Shown here: piece by piece, positions 1-6,025 of the stretch
Position numbering within the stretch: position 1 is the stretch's first letter
How the letters are laid out: the number at the start of each line of letters is the position of its first letter
The notes under the pieces: model-generated
What the model saw: the letters and a program-made list of their open reading frames with translations, nothing else
Databases searched by the model: none
Told to the model about the DNA's origin: nothing
Position numbers and translations under genes: made by a program
NCBI GenBank assembly: GCA_021802375.1
Contig: JAKAAL010000228.1
Coordinates: 1 to 6,728 of the forward strand
Reading direction: 5' to 3'
From: Bacillota bacterium
GTDB taxonomy: Bacteria; Bacillota_E; Sulfobacillia; Sulfobacillales; Sulfobacillaceae
DNA: 6,728 bases

Positions 1-25
1 GTTTCTGCTAGGCATTTCGGCGACC
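1..25 (+). repeat. Terminal arm of 25-bp inverted repeat (partner 487-511)
   Basis: Bases 1-25 match the reverse complement of 487-511 at 24 of 25 positions; the only difference is C at base 18. Similarity fades after base 25, and the match runs right up to the window edge, so it could continue to the left. The partner arm encodes TM residues FLLGILAT (592-599) of the MMPL exporter. A match this long is not expected by chance in 6.7 kb. It could be a chimeric or misassembled end, or the edge of an inverted paralogous MMPL fragment. Confidence 0.8.
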
Positions 26-2283
26 AACGCATCCCCCTCGACATCCAGATTCGGCAGCATGCGATTCAACCACCCAGGCAGCCACCAACCCTTGTCGCCC
101 AAAAGCGCCATGACCGCCGGGACCAATGTGAGCCGTACGATGAAGGCGTCGATGAGGATGCCGAGCGCGAGGGCGAATCCGATTTGCTTGATTTCAATAT
201 CGGGGCTGAAAATGAACCCGGAAAAGACCGATACCATAATGGTCGCGGCCGCCACCACGACGCGGCTGGCCTGGTCGTACCCATCAATGATGCTCGCCTT
301 GCCTCGATGCCCGTGCACGAAAGACTCGCGCATGGAGCTCACGAGGAACATTTCATAGTCCATCGCCAAGCCGTAGAGGATGCCGGTCACCAAAATGGGC
401 AAAAAGCTTAACAGCGGGCCCCCGGTATCAAAGCCGAAGACCGAATGGAGCCACCCCCACTGGAACACCGCCGTGGAGATGCCGAAGGTCGCCAAAATGC
501 CTAGCAGAAACCCGACCGTAGCCTTGATCGGGACCATGATGGAGCGAAACACCAACAACAAGATGAGAAACGACAGGATTACGATAATGCCCACGTAAAT
601 GGGGAATACCTGTGCCAGCTTGGCTGACATGTCGATGTTGAGGGCCGTAAAACCCGTGACCCCCAGGGAGAGGTGATGGCCCGCCGCGGCGCGGAATCCC
701 GAAGACCGCAAATGTTTGACCAAGGAGACCGTGGCGGCGGCATTCGGCCCTGACTTCGGTATGACACTGAGAACAGCCATTGTACCATGCCCGTCGATGC
801 CCATGGGCTCCGCCAGGGACACATCCCCGACCTTCTGCACGCTCTCTGCCAGATGGGCCAGCATGGCCGGGGTAATCTTGGTGCCATGGGTTTGGGCGAC
901 CACCAACAAGGGGCCGTTGAATCCGGGGCCAAACGCCGAGGAAATCGCGTCGTAGCTCTGCCTTGACGAGGTATTCAGATTAGCCGTGGCGCCCGATGGA
1001 AATCCGAGCGTCATCTTTGTGCTCGGGATCGCCGCGGCACCCAGCAGCACCACCACCCCCACAATAACGAGCCAGCGCCAGGTGATGACGCCTCTCACCC
1101 ATTGATCGGCCAGCCGGTGTCGGTTGACGTCCTCCCGCGCACGCCCCTTGCGGGGACTGATCCGCTCGCCGATAAGGCCCAGAAATGCCGGCAGCAGCGA
1201 GAGCGCCAAGAGTACCGTGATCGCCACCGTGGCGGCGGCAACCAACGCCATGACGGTCATGAACTGAATGCCCATGACGACCATGGCGCACAGGGCTATC
1301 ACCACCGTTGTGCCGGAGAAAAAGACGGCGGTCCCGGCGGTGCCCACCGCGCGGCCAGCGGCTTCTCGCGCACTCAACCCCTGCTGGAGCATCAGCCGCC
1401 TCTGGCGATTGACAATAAAGAGCGAGTAGTCAATGCCTACCGCCAATCCAATCATGAGCGCCAACACCGGAGTAATGCTGACCACCGGGAAGAATTTCGA
1501 AAACGCCAATGCCCCCCCAACCCCGACGCCCACACCCACCAGTGCGATGAGGATCGGAAGGCCTGCCGCGACAACAGATCCCAGCGTGATGAAAAGAACA
1601 ACGGCCGCAACCCCCAACCCGATCAGATCCGTCGAGCCGCCTTGGGGCACTTGCTGCTGCAGGGAATAGGTAGGCAATGCCTTGATGCCGGTCCCTGTCT
1701 GAACCGTCTTCACCTCGCGCACCACCGTCTTGAGAAGCGATGACGACACCGATGCGTTGGGCACGGTGAACTGAAACTGGAACAGGGCCACCCGCCCGTT
1801 TGCCGATAGGACGACGCCCGGGACGGGTGCGCCGTGGTCCAATAACGGGCCGTAGGGCAACGAACGCTGCGGACTCAGGGAACTGGCGGAGGCCCTTGCG
1901 GCAGGTGGTGGACTACTGTGGGCCGAGGGCGCCGAGCCCGCGCCCGCACTCTCTTTGGCAGGGTTGACCACGCCGCGCAGATGATAGACGCGATTGACCG
2001 CCCGGACAATGGCTGCCAGCCGGTCGGGGGTAGTCAATCGCTCACCTTTCGGCACTGTAAACACAACGCTTCCCTGCCCACCAGACAATGCCGGCATGGC
2101 GCGATGCAGTGTATCCAAAACCTGCTGGGCCTGCGTGCCCTGAATGGTCATGTTGTTGCTGATGCGAACACCATTGACACCCAACAACATACCGAGGAGG
2201 CCGATAACGATGACCCAACCGACGATGAAGCGCCAAGGCTTGCTGTAGGCGCGCTGGCCCAACGCATATAACAGGGTGGACAT
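1..2283 (-). CDS. MMPL-family (RND superfamily) membrane exporter, 3' end cut by window edge
   Basis: The frame is open for 761 codons from ATG at 2283 to the left edge with no stop. It encodes a polytopic membrane protein with the two-fold layout of MMPL/YdfJ-type exporters, which use the proton gradient to move lipids or hydrophobic compounds out of the membrane. TM1 is near residues 18-36 and a large extracytoplasmic loop spans about 40-215. A TM bundle at about 218-372 carries GIDYSLF (283-289). A further TM at about 402-420, a second loop and a second bundle at about 560-730 carrying AMDYEMF (640-646) follow. The two Asp-Tyr pairs, D285-Y286 and D642-Y643, are the family's proton-relay positions. 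The first loop has an Ala/Pro/Ser-rich stretch at about 112-140. The end, LPNLDVEG (743-750), matches the usual family C-terminus, so few residues are missing. The residues encoded by bases 1-25 lie in a suspicious inverted repeat. The gene is divergent from a tetR gene. Substrate unknown; family call very sure. Confidence 0.93.
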   Translation of the reverse strand, partial: MSTLLYALGQRAYSKPWRFIVGWVIVIGLLGMLLGVNGVRISNNMTIQGTQAQQVLDTLHRAMPALSGGQGSVVFTVPKGERLTTPDRLAAIVRAVNRVYHLRGVVNPAKESAGAGSAPSAHSSPPPAARASASSLSPQRSLPYGPLLDHGAPVPGVVLSANGRVALFQFQFTVPNASVSSSLLKTVVREVKTVQTGTGIKALPTYSLQQQVPQGGSTDLIGLGVAAVVLFITLGSVVAAGLPILIALVGVGVGVGGALAFSKFFPVVSITPVLALMIGLAVGIDYSLFIVNRQRRLMLQQGLSAREAAGRAVGTAGTAVFFSGTTVVIALCAMVVMGIQFMTVMALVAAATVAITVLLALSLLPAFLGLIGERISPRKGRAREDVNRHRLADQWVRGVITWRWLVIVGVVVLLGAAAIPSTKMTLGFPSGATANLNTSSRQSYDAISSAFGPGFNGPLLVVAQTHGTKITPAMLAHLAESVQKVGDVSLAEPMGIDGHGTMAVLSVIPKSGPNAAATVSLVKHLRSSGFRAAAGHHLSLGVTGFTALNIDMSAKLAQVFPIYVGIIVILSFLILLLVFRSIMVPIKATVGFLLGILATFGISTAVFQWGWLHSVFGFDTGGPLLSFLPILVTGILYGLAMDYEMFLVSSMRESFVHGHRGKASIIDGYDQASRVVVAAATIMVSVFSGFIFSPDIEIKQIGFALALGILIDAFIVRLTLVPAVMALLGDKGWWLPGWLNRMLPNLDVEGDALVAEMPSRN
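487..511 (-). repeat. Internal arm of 25-bp inverted repeat (partner 1-25)
   Basis: This arm lies inside the MMPL reading frame and encodes part of a membrane segment (residues 592-599), where the protein sequence is continuous and normal for the family. It is therefore the native copy; the arm at 1-25 is the one that needs explaining. Confidence 0.8.
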
Positions 2284-2425
2284 CCGACCAACTACATCTC
2301 CTTCGTCTCAGCGTCAAACGGGAAAGACGGCGCGATCGTTCGCAATCAATCCCGCAAGCGGGTCTCTTCCAGGGCTTCCCTTCACCGTGGGGCAACATGA
2401 CGCGGATGCGTGTCACAGCAATCTG

Positions 2426-2434
2426 GACACTGTC
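2426..2434. promoter_or_regulatory. Candidate TetR operator O2 (GACACTGTC)
   Basis: This 9-base dyad, GACA-C-TGTC, is the exact reverse complement of the one at 2465-2473, with centres 39 bp apart. It falls at about +7 to +15 of the predicted exporter transcript, a typical place for a repressor to block elongation or initiation. Flanking bases agree only partly (T.GACACTGTC.A when both sites are oriented alike). Assignment to the adjacent TetR protein is inference. Confidence 0.5.
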
Positions 2435-2446
2435 AAGATGCGATTT

Positions 2447-2475
2447 AGGATAGCCGCCAAAATAGACAGTGTCAA
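2447..2475 (-). promoter_or_regulatory. Promoter for the MMPL exporter
   Basis: On the minus strand a perfect -35 box TTGACA (2475-2470) is followed by a 17-bp spacer and a -10 box TATCCT (2452-2447, 4/6 to TATAAT). Transcription would start near 2440, leaving a leader of about 157 nt before the ATG at 2283. The -35 box overlaps the GACAGTGTC dyad, so a bound repressor would occlude it. Confidence 0.6.
2465..2473. promoter_or_regulatory. Candidate TetR operator O1 (GACAGTGTC)
   Basis: This dyad GACA-G-TGTC lies between the two divergent promoters. It overlaps the minus-strand -35 box (2470-2475) and the weak plus-strand -35-like TAGACA (2463-2468). It is nearly concentric with a wider 8-bp inverted repeat, AGGATAGC (2447-2454) and GCTATCCT (2487-2494), which supplies the -10 boxes of both promoters. 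One protein bound here could control both genes. Confidence 0.55.
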
Positions 2476-2485
2476 TATGGGCTTA

Positions 2486-2494
2486 TGCTATCCT
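2486..2494 (+). promoter_or_regulatory. Extended -10 promoter element for tetR
   Basis: TGC followed by TATCCT forms an extended -10 element (TGn-TATnnT), which can work with a poor -35. The nearest -35-like hexamer is TAGACA at 2463-2468, with a long 20-bp spacer. Transcription would start near 2501. If this promoter is the right one, the in-frame ATG at 2477 is not transcribed and cannot be the tetR start, leaving GTG 2507 or a codon after the SD at 2521-2528. Confidence 0.45.
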
Positions 2495-2506
2495 TATCCA
2501 GGAACC

Positions 2507-3202
2507 GTGGGACCATCGAGAAGAGGTGTCGTCACGAACCAGGAGAAACGCCCCTATCATCATGGAGACCTCAGACGCGCGTTGCTCGATGCCGCCTTGG
2601 ACCTCATTGCCGAGCGCGACATACCGGACTTGACCCTGCGTGAGGTGGCGCGTAAAGCGGGGGTTAGCCACAGCGCGCCCTATAACCATTTCTCCGATAA
2701 AGCCGACCTCATAGCGGCATTGGCCATCGAAGGGTTTCAAAAACTGGAGATGGCGCTGAACGCAGCCTACCAGCAAACCTCAGGGACTCCATTGGCGCGC
2801 ACCATCGCCTTGGGCGGCGCTTACTTGCGTTTCGCTCTGGAACACCGAGCCACGTACCGCCTCATGTTTCGCACAGACCTACGTCAAACGGACCGAGACA
2901 GCCATGACGACAACGAACGGGTCACCGCGGCTGCCGAATCCGCCCTCCAGGTTTTGCTGAAGGGGATTTCGGCGTCACAAGCCACGGGTGAAATTCGCCG
3001 CGACACGTCAGCAGAGATGCTCACCTTGACGCTCTGGTCAGCGATGCATGGCTTAACGGTTTTGGTCCTCGACAATCTCGTCGACAATTTCTTTCTCACC
3101 AAGGTCGATTATCTTTTGGTCACCAAGCAAAACGGTTCGTCTCTCGAAAGGACCGAACAGTTGATGGCCCAGGTGATACACATGGTGCTTCAAGGGCTTT
3201 AG
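2507..3202 (+). CDS. TetR/AcrR-family transcriptional regulator (WHG-domain type)
   Basis: From GTG 2507 the product is 231 residues. The N-terminal DNA-binding domain begins at PYHHGDLR (16-23), and the helix-turn-helix covers about 43-62 (TLREVARKAGVSHSAPYNHF), a clear TetR signature. The C-terminal ligand-binding half includes WSAMHG (177-182), typical of the WHG group of TetR C-terminal domains. Such proteins bind operators as dimers and release on binding a small ligand. The gene is divergent from an MMPL exporter and shares with it a region of dyads, so it probably represses the exporter and itself. The start is uncertain. GTG 2507 has AGGA only 3 nt upstream, ATG 2477 has no SD and lies inside the predicted promoter, and the best SD (2521-2528) faces ACG at 2534, which would give a normal-length N-terminus starting (M)NQEKRPYHHGD and 222 residues. 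Family call very sure. Confidence 0.93.
   Translation: MGPSRRGVVTNQEKRPYHHGDLRRALLDAALDLIAERDIPDLTLREVARKAGVSHSAPYNHFSDKADLIAALAIEGFQKLEMALNAAYQQTSGTPLARTIALGGAYLRFALEHRATYRLMFRTDLRQTDRDSHDDNERVTAAAESALQVLLKGISASQATGEIRRDTSAEMLTLTLWSAMHGLTVLVLDNLVDNFFLTKVDYLLVTKQNGSSLERTEQLMAQVIHMVLQGL
2521..2528 (+). promoter_or_regulatory. Strong SD-like site inside the annotated tetR start region
   Basis: AAGAGGTG resembles the AAGGAGGTG ribosome binding consensus. Five bases downstream in the tetR frame is ACG (2534-2536), not ATG, GTG or TTG, and no canonical start lies between it and the conserved PYHHGD motif. Either ACG is used as a rare start, or a T-to-C change or base-call error has removed an ATG. 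Confidence 0.45.
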
Positions 3203-3261
3203 CGGGTTCCGTCCAGAGGCCGCACGGCCGCAAGACAACGCCAGACAGCAAGGAGGATCTC

Positions 3262-3999
3262 ATGCACTTCGGGAACAATCTCAACTATTGGGTTGTCGAC
3301 AACGACCTCATCGATGTCAGTCGAGGGTCGGCGTCCAGTTTGACGATTCATCTCGAGAACAATCGTCGGATGCGATTCAACCCCCAACGCTCCGCCATTA
3401 TCGTCATTGATATGCAGAACTTTTTCGGATCAGAGAAATTGGGGCGCGGACCATCCACTCGCGATTTGGTGCCCAGTCTTCATCGGCTGATTGCCGGGGC
3501 CAGGGTCTTTGACGTACGGGTCGCCTGGGTCAATTGGGGCAATCGCCCCGACTTGGCGAACTTGCCTCCCAGCGTGTTGTATACATTCGGAAAGCATCAA
3601 CCTGATTCGGGCATCGGCAGCCCCTTGCCCGACAACTTGGGGCCGGCATTGCTGAAGGACACCTGGTCGGCAGACCTGTTGGAGGAATTAAAGGTCTCTC
3701 ATGACAGCCGGGATTGGTGGGTCGACAAGTATCGGCTCAGCGGATTCTCGGGAACGGTTCTGGATGCCGCGCTCCGGGCATCCGGCATTGAGACCCTGTT
3801 TTTCACAGGCGTCAATATCGACCAGTGCGTGTGGAGCACCTTTCTTGATGCCACCAACTTAGGGTACGATTGCGTCTTGGTCAAGGATTGCACGGCCACA
3901 TCGAGCCCATCTTTTTGTTATGACGCTGTCGTCTACAACATTTCGCGGCAAACAGGCTTGGTGACAACTGCGGAGAAATTCTGCGCCCCGATGGCATAG
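3262..3999 (+). CDS. Isochorismatase-fold cysteine hydrolase
   Basis: The product is 245 residues. The ATG at 3262 has a perfect AAGGAGG (3250-3256) 5 nt upstream. The catalytic triad of the cysteine hydrolase (isochorismatase-like) superfamily is visible: Asp50 in IVIDMQN (48-53), Lys156 in DKYRLSGF (155-162) and the nucleophile Cys189 in GVNIDQCV (183-190). The non-prolyl stretch before the cysteine and the DCTATSSP segment (209-216) also fit the fold. Family members cleave amide, carbamoyl or ether bonds of small molecules (isochorismate, nicotinamide, ureidoacrylate, biuret, N-carbamoylsarcosine). The substrate here cannot be told from sequence. About 40 residues precede the core, rather long for the family. 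No signal peptide is seen, so it is probably cytoplasmic. It lies 59 bp after tetR on the same strand with no convincing terminator between, so the two are probably co-transcribed. Confidence 0.9.
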   Translation: MHFGNNLNYWVVDNDLIDVSRGSASSLTIHLENNRRMRFNPQRSAIIVIDMQNFFGSEKLGRGPSTRDLVPSLHRLIAGARVFDVRVAWVNWGNRPDLANLPPSVLYTFGKHQPDSGIGSPLPDNLGPALLKDTWSADLLEELKVSHDSRDWWVDKYRLSGFSGTVLDAALRASGIETLFFTGVNIDQCVWSTFLDATNLGYDCVLVKDCTATSSPSFCYDAVVYNISRQTGLVTTAEKFCAPMA

Positions 4000-4025
4000 G
4001 GGGTCTGACCGCTTCCAGTCCCCTT
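3998..4025. terminator. Weak hairpin between convergent genes
   Basis: Overlapping the hydrolase stop codon is an imperfect stem: GGGG (4000-4003) pairs with CCCC (4020-4023) and CTG (4005-4007) with CAG (4016-4018). There is one T-T mismatch, an 8-nt loop, and G-T and A-T pairs at the base. It sits where transcription from both sides should end, but neither strand has a run of T after it, so it is a poor intrinsic terminator. A shorter GGGCG/CGCCC stem lies at 4060-4077. Confidence 0.25.
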
Positions 4026-4086
4026 GCCCATGCCCCATCGGGTTCCAATCCCAAAGCCTGGGCGGTGTCTTGCGCCCGCGCAGAAC

Positions 4087-5316
4087 CTAACCGGTTGTGA
4101 TGTGGAGTTCGGCGTCGGGGACTGTCTCCCGAAGCTTACGAACGATGACCCACCATCCGACCAAGGATGCCAGTGCCGCTCCGCCAAAGGGGCCCGCTAC
4201 TCCAAAACGGATGAGCCCAGACGCCATCAATGGTCCGACAATGCCGCCCAGGTACATCGGCAAATACACCAGATTCAGGGCGGTATTGCGGTGGGATTCA
4301 GGAATCCGCGTGGAAAACAGGGCAAAAATCATCGCGCCGCCAATGCTGACCGCCGCGCTAAAGGCCGTTAGAATCAAGCCAAACGAAGACAGCTGGCGGC
4401 TAAAGCCCAGCAATGCGGCCGCTGGCACAAGAACAGCAAACGCCCAGGTTAGCACCTTCGTAAATCCCACGCGGTCGCCAAGACGGCCCGCGATAATGGT
4501 GATGAGGGCTCCGACCAAAGCGGCCAACCCGACCATCGCGCCAATGGCCAGGGTGATGCTGCCGGAATGGTGATAAAATTTCTCGATCGCCACAGGAACG
4601 TAGGGATTGACCATTTGCCGGGTCACCATCAAGAGTCCATATATTCCAAAGAGAAGCCAGGTCACAGGAAGATTGAAGGTGAACCGCACCGAAGTCCACG
4701 CCGTGCGCCAAGCAGGCTCTGAGGATGTGTCCTGCCGTCGATCGGCTTCCCGATAAAAAAGGAGCAGCATGCTGCCGGTCATGACCGATAGGACGGCATC
4801 GACATAATATAAGTCGTGCAACGTAAAGGAGCCACCATGGACCAGCCATCCTCCCACCAGGGGACCAAGCGCCATGCCTATCGGCGAAGCTACGCTGAAC
4901 ATGGATATCGCCGACCCCACCCGATTGTCGGGCACCAATCGCCTCAGCGAGGACAGCATGATGCCGGTGTTCCCCAACTGAAATCCTACCAACGACATGG
5001 CGACCACCACACCGGCCAATCGATGGCTGAAGCCCAAGAGAGCGAATACCACCGCCTCCACGAAGGCACTGCGAATAATAACCGCCTTGCCGCCATGCCG
5101 GTTCGCCCAAACGCCCCACATGGGCACAAGCGGAAGTCCCACAATAAAGGTCAGAGCACTCAGAACACCGACCCAAGTGCTGGCGTGCTGAACCCGCATG
5201 CCCTGCAAGTACACCGGCAAAAAGGCGAGAACGTGGCTGTAGCCATAGGATTCGATGACGGAGGTGACGAAAAACAGAACCAGGGTGAGTCTCCAGCCAC
5301 TTGCTGAGCGATGCAC
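4087..5316 (-). CDS. Major facilitator superfamily (MFS) transporter, DHA1-like
   Basis: The product is 409 residues with about 12 hydrophobic segments in two halves joined by a charged cytoplasmic loop (about 188-205), the usual MFS size and layout. The motif-A loop after TM2 is GVWANRHGGK (68-77), a variant of GxxADrxGrk, and the second half repeats it as AGRLGDRVG (276-284). PIGMALGPLVGGWLV (145-159) resembles motif C of drug/proton antiporters, which suggests proton-driven efflux of a small molecule. The start is GTG at 5316, with GGAGGA 8 nt upstream. It has its own leader of about 95 nt with a candidate promoter, so it is probably transcribed separately from the upstream 139-residue gene. 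It converges on the hydrolase gene. Transported compound unknown. Confidence 0.9.
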   Translation of the reverse strand: MHRSASGWRLTLVLFFVTSVIESYGYSHVLAFLPVYLQGMRVQHASTWVGVLSALTFIVGLPLVPMWGVWANRHGGKAVIIRSAFVEAVVFALLGFSHRLAGVVVAMSLVGFQLGNTGIMLSSLRRLVPDNRVGSAISMFSVASPIGMALGPLVGGWLVHGGSFTLHDLYYVDAVLSVMTGSMLLLFYREADRRQDTSSEPAWRTAWTSVRFTFNLPVTWLLFGIYGLLMVTRQMVNPYVPVAIEKFYHHSGSITLAIGAMVGLAALVGALITIIAGRLGDRVGFTKVLTWAFAVLVPAAALLGFSRQLSSFGLILTAFSAAVSIGGAMIFALFSTRIPESHRNTALNLVYLPMYLGGIVGPLMASGLIRFGVAGPFGGAALASLVGWWVIVRKLRETVPDAELHITTG

Positions 5317-5371
5317 GACGTTGCTCCTCCCATTCTGCGATCCCCCGTCAAGAAAGCATGACCCGTGTTCG

Positions 5372-5383
5372 ACCCGGCCGGGT
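5372..5383. repeat. Perfect 12-bp palindrome in the MFS leader
   Basis: ACCCGGCCGGGT is a perfect palindrome 56-67 bp upstream of the MFS start codon, inside the predicted untranslated leader. It could be an operator for an unlinked regulator. It is GC-only apart from its ends, so chance is possible in this base composition. Confidence 0.4.
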
Positions 5384-5419
5384 TACTGAATGACTTTGCA
5401 GGAGGTTCCCATGCCTTTC

Positions 5420-5447
5420 ATGATGACGGAATCATAATCATTGTCAA
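5420..5447 (-). promoter_or_regulatory. Candidate promoter for the MFS transporter
   Basis: On the minus strand a perfect TTGACA (5447-5442) is followed after 16 bp by CATCAT (5425-5420, 4/6 to TATAAT). The spacer is AT-rich, and an ATGAT/ATCAT inverted repeat (5420-5435 area) overlaps the -10. Transcription would start near 5413. It lies in the only stretch of the right-hand region that looks AT-rich and non-coding. Confidence 0.4.
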
Positions 5448-5500
5448 ATTGCTAACCGTTTCCACAACTTTTCTTGCCGCTTTCTGCGTTTTGGATGGCG

Positions 5501-5528
5501 CATGTCGCCCGGAGACCACCACGACATG
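5501..5528. repeat. 7-bp inverted repeat after the 139-residue gene
   Basis: CATGTCG (5501-5507) and CGACATG (5522-5528) form a perfect inverted repeat with a 14-nt loop, beginning 6 bp after the stop codon of the minus-strand 139-residue gene. A hairpin here could stabilise the transcript end or weakly terminate it. There is no T-run on either strand, so intrinsic termination is doubtful. Confidence 0.35.
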
Positions 5529-5534
5529 GAAACT

Positions 5535-5954
5535 TTACAGCCTAAACTCCGTCTGCGGCAGATTAACCATGGTTAAGTTCCGAAGCTCAAACAGCTTGTA
5601 GCCTCCCATACCGAAAGCGGAGACGTCGATGACGAGGTCGTCCAATCCGTTGTCCGGCAGTCGCGGGCTGACTAAATAGTGATTCTCTTCAACATGTTGG
5701 CCTGCTTTTCCGTCCATTGGCCACAATCGATAGCCTGGAATCCTAGGGACGGTCACCGTGTGGGCTAAAAACGTGGCGGGGTCCGGATTCAACAGTTCCC
5801 ACGTGAGGACAATTTCGCTGCAGTTGTCGTAGTGAATGCATTGAGACAGGGTACACTTGAACGCACCCTCAACGAGGGTCGAACGCATAATGCGGATCGG
5901 ATGCCCACCGGTTCCTTCAATGGACGGCATTTCGTTCCGTGGCTCGATGAACAT
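5535..5954 (-). CDS. Hypothetical protein with clustered cysteines
   Basis: I do not recognise this 139-residue protein. The start is well supported: ATG at 5954 with AAGGAGG 6 nt upstream. No signal peptide or membrane segment is visible. Alternating polar and hydrophobic stretches (for example EIVLTWELL at 47-55 and HTVTVPRI at 65-72) suggest a beta-rich soluble fold. Cysteines 34, 39 and 45 (C-x4-C-x5-C) are the only three and sit close together; this could be a metal-binding or redox site, but the spacing matches no standard motif I know. The C-terminal part has a glycine turn (FGMGGYKLFELRNL). It lies 71 bp downstream of the broken kinase-like gene and 218 bp upstream of the MFS gene on the same strand. 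Being real rests on the SD, length and clean frame. Confidence 0.7.
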   Translation of the reverse strand: MFIEPRNEMPSIEGTGGHPIRIMRSTLVEGAFKCTLSQCIHYDNCSEIVLTWELLNPDPATFLAHTVTVPRIPGYRLWPMDGKAGQHVEENHYLVSPRLPDNGLDDLVIDVSAFGMGGYKLFELRNLTMVNLPQTEFRL

Positions 5955-6025
5955 GCGTCGCCTCCTTGTCTAGATTCAGACTGTGCTCTCTCTTAAATGG
6001 CCACGCAACTGTCGAACGGCAAATG

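Noticed and set aside
59..71. 13-base word ATGCGATTCAACC shared with 3369-3381
   Set aside because: One 13-mer match is about what chance gives in a window this size, and both copies lie inside unrelated genes.
1102..1743. 213-residue plus-strand open frame rich in His, Arg, Gln and Asp
   Set aside because: It is antisense to the MMPL exporter frame, has composition typical of a shadow frame and no recognisable domain.
3218..3229. GGCCG/CGGCC hairpin between tetR and the hydrolase gene
   Set aside because: A 5-bp stem with a 2-nt loop and no T-run is not enough to call a terminator; read-through is likely.
4400..5176. 258-residue minus-strand open frame inside the MFS gene
   Set aside because: It lies in another frame of the same strand; the MFS frame has clear motifs and TM segments, and this one is Cys/Gly/Arg-rich without sense.
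5400..5437. Plus-strand mini-ORF MPFMMTES behind an excellent AGGAGG
   Set aside because: Eight codons with no plus-strand gene downstream, so a leader-peptide role has nothing to control; the SD match can arise by chance.
5365..5601. 78-residue plus-strand frame with a hydrophobic stretch in the gap before the MFS gene
   Set aside because: It has no convincing SD, overlaps the 3' end of the 139-residue gene and runs through the predicted MFS promoter on the other strand.
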